Assembly (NCBI GenBank): GCA_012295275.1
Contig: CM022672.1
Span: 34,780,522 to 34,844,521 of the forward strand
DNA from: Chrysomallon squamiferum
Lineage: Eukaryota > Mollusca > Gastropoda > Neomphalida > Peltospiridae
Reading direction: 5' to 3'
Length of the DNA stretch: 64,000 nucleotides
Part shown: piece after piece, positions 52,505 through 64,000 of the stretch
Numbering within the stretch: position 1 is the stretch's first letter
Layout: each line of letters begins with the position of its first letter
Position numbers and translations under genes: made by a program
The notes under the pieces: generated by a model
Seen by the model: the letters and a program-made list of their open reading frames with translations, nothing else
Database searches by the model: none
Told to the model about the DNA's origin: nothing

Positions 52505-53473
52505 TCTGACGTGTTTTGTGAGGTTTTCATGCGCCAATGCGTTCCCGAATATTATCTGTGTCTTTTCAGACGTACATAAGACTGAATATTCAATCCTAAA
52601 ATATCTACATATTCAGTGCTTATGCTGATAAAAAGAAATGCGTATGAATAGTGACATTGTAATAGGAAGAGATTACTCATCAATGGGGACACTCCGCTAG
52701 CTCGTTTCATACATGTACCCAGTCATGCGTGTCCTAGATTCGTGTTGTGAATGACATTAAGTACTGAACTCTTAGCTTGAAACTTTTGTCTCGTTATAGA
52801 AGAGTCAACTGATCTGTTTTCACTACACTCGACCTAGTCCTCTGTTAGGTCTGAAAGACAACTTACGGCGAATTACAAGATTATGTATCATTTTGCTGTT
52901 TGTTACATATACCTCGGTGTATTAATAATACGTTTAGATTACATTAAATACTACTATTTTAATTATTATTTTCTGTTTTATAGCATGGACAGTGACGGCA
53001 TAGGAATAGTTTCACGATTTCACATTATGTATCTCTGTAAATAATATATTAAGTGAAATAAGAAAACACACATACACACACACACACACACTCAACCACA
53101 CATATTGGATGTGTGTGTGTATGTGTGTGTGTGTGTATAAGTCAATTAATAGTGCTGATCTTTTTATGTGTGTGTTTATTAATACATTAATACATACATA
53201 TATATATATATATATATGTTGGATGTGTGATTGAATGGGTGTGGGGGGTGAGTGGGTCTGTGTATAAGTCAGTTAATAGAGCTGACCTTTTTAAAAGTAT
53301 TATGACACCTGTCTGACAGGATAATGTATATGAAAAGTTTTCTGTGTTTGTGACCTAATTTCAGTTCGAGTAAAACGTAGTTTCGTAGATCCAAATTTAA
53401 TCTCAGTGTGTTTAATTTATCATATTTACATTCCTCTGTATACATTCCTCTGTCTATATGAACTTTGTACAAC

Positions 53474-53482
53474 GATATATTA
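53474..53482 (+). promoter_or_regulatory. Candidate TATA element of gene F
   Basis: GATATATTAGATGG about 100 bases before the ATG at 53575, aligned with the elements of B and C. The TGACTCA heptamer seen in B, C and D is not present here. Initiation site not determined. Confidence 0.35.
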
Positions 53483-53574
53483 GATGGTGTTTTTATCTTT
53501 TCTCATTCAAAACGAGTCTTGTGTCAGCTCTCAGTTTTACTTCCTTGTTGGTTTAACTACGAGACATTTTCGCT

Positions 53575-63908
<10,334 letters not shown>

Positions 63909-64000
63909 GTAAATATAATAATAATAGAATATTTTCTAGCCTACAAATGAAAATGAAATAAAAGTAAACAGAAAACTGCCTATTTTTCATTGGAAACTTT

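Overview
This is an animal (eukaryotic) genomic window: AT-rich, intron-rich and full of microsatellites, with two 200-base runs of N at 9472-9671 and 43278-43477. Every protein-coding exon I could recognise belongs to one multigene family of single-pass cell-surface receptors. Members are built from a signal-peptide exon, a two-exon fucolectin-type (F5/8C-like, 'FTP') lectin domain, a run of 8-cysteine MEGF/laminin-type EGF modules (one exon each, all phase 1-1), a transmembrane exon, and one of two cytoplasmic ends. The architecture and repeat style point to a mollusc or other lophotrochozoan; the species cannot be fixed from sequence alone.

Layout: gene A (+, 146-9471) is a receptor tyrosine phosphatase (RPTP) that runs into gap 1. 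Gene B (-, 14268-10178) has the signal and lectin exons and then hits the same gap. Gene C (-, 28011-16673) is complete: signal, lectin, 6 EGF, TM, short tail. Gene D (-, 41229-31256) is complete: signal, lectin, 5 EGF, TM, short tail. Gene E (+, 43787-49669) emerges from gap 2: 7 EGF, TM, short tail. Gene F (+, 53575 to beyond 64000) has a signal peptide, no lectin, 7 intact EGF plus decayed ones, TM, juxtamembrane region and the start of a PTP domain.

The two cytoplasmic classes are the main point. C, D and E end in an exon of about 100 residues with four conserved tyrosine motifs. The last two (YDKL, ten residues, YEKI) fit the ITAM consensus known from Draper/MEGF10-type phagocytic receptors. 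A and F carry instead a classical PTP domain; A shows WPDHGVP and HCNAGIGRTG. The locus therefore looks like a family of paired receptors sharing an ectodomain but carrying opposite signalling tails. TM exons of both classes enter in phase 1 and leave in phase 2, so the tails are interchangeable by recombination or splicing. Gene E looks like such a hybrid, with F-type EGF exons joined to a C/D-type tail.

The cluster shows active birth and death: a lectin exon broken by internal tandem duplication (A), loss of the lectin exons (F), truncated or frameshifted EGF exons (D, F), an inverted foreign fragment inside an intron (C), copy-variable minisatellites that carry a splice acceptor, and a near-identical B/C tract beside gap 1 that is either recent gene conversion or an assembly error. 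Intergenic blocks share a tRNA-derived SINE and a common upstream region. Exon boundaries come from reading GT/AG sites, frame continuity and paralog comparison by eye; no alignment or expression data were available.
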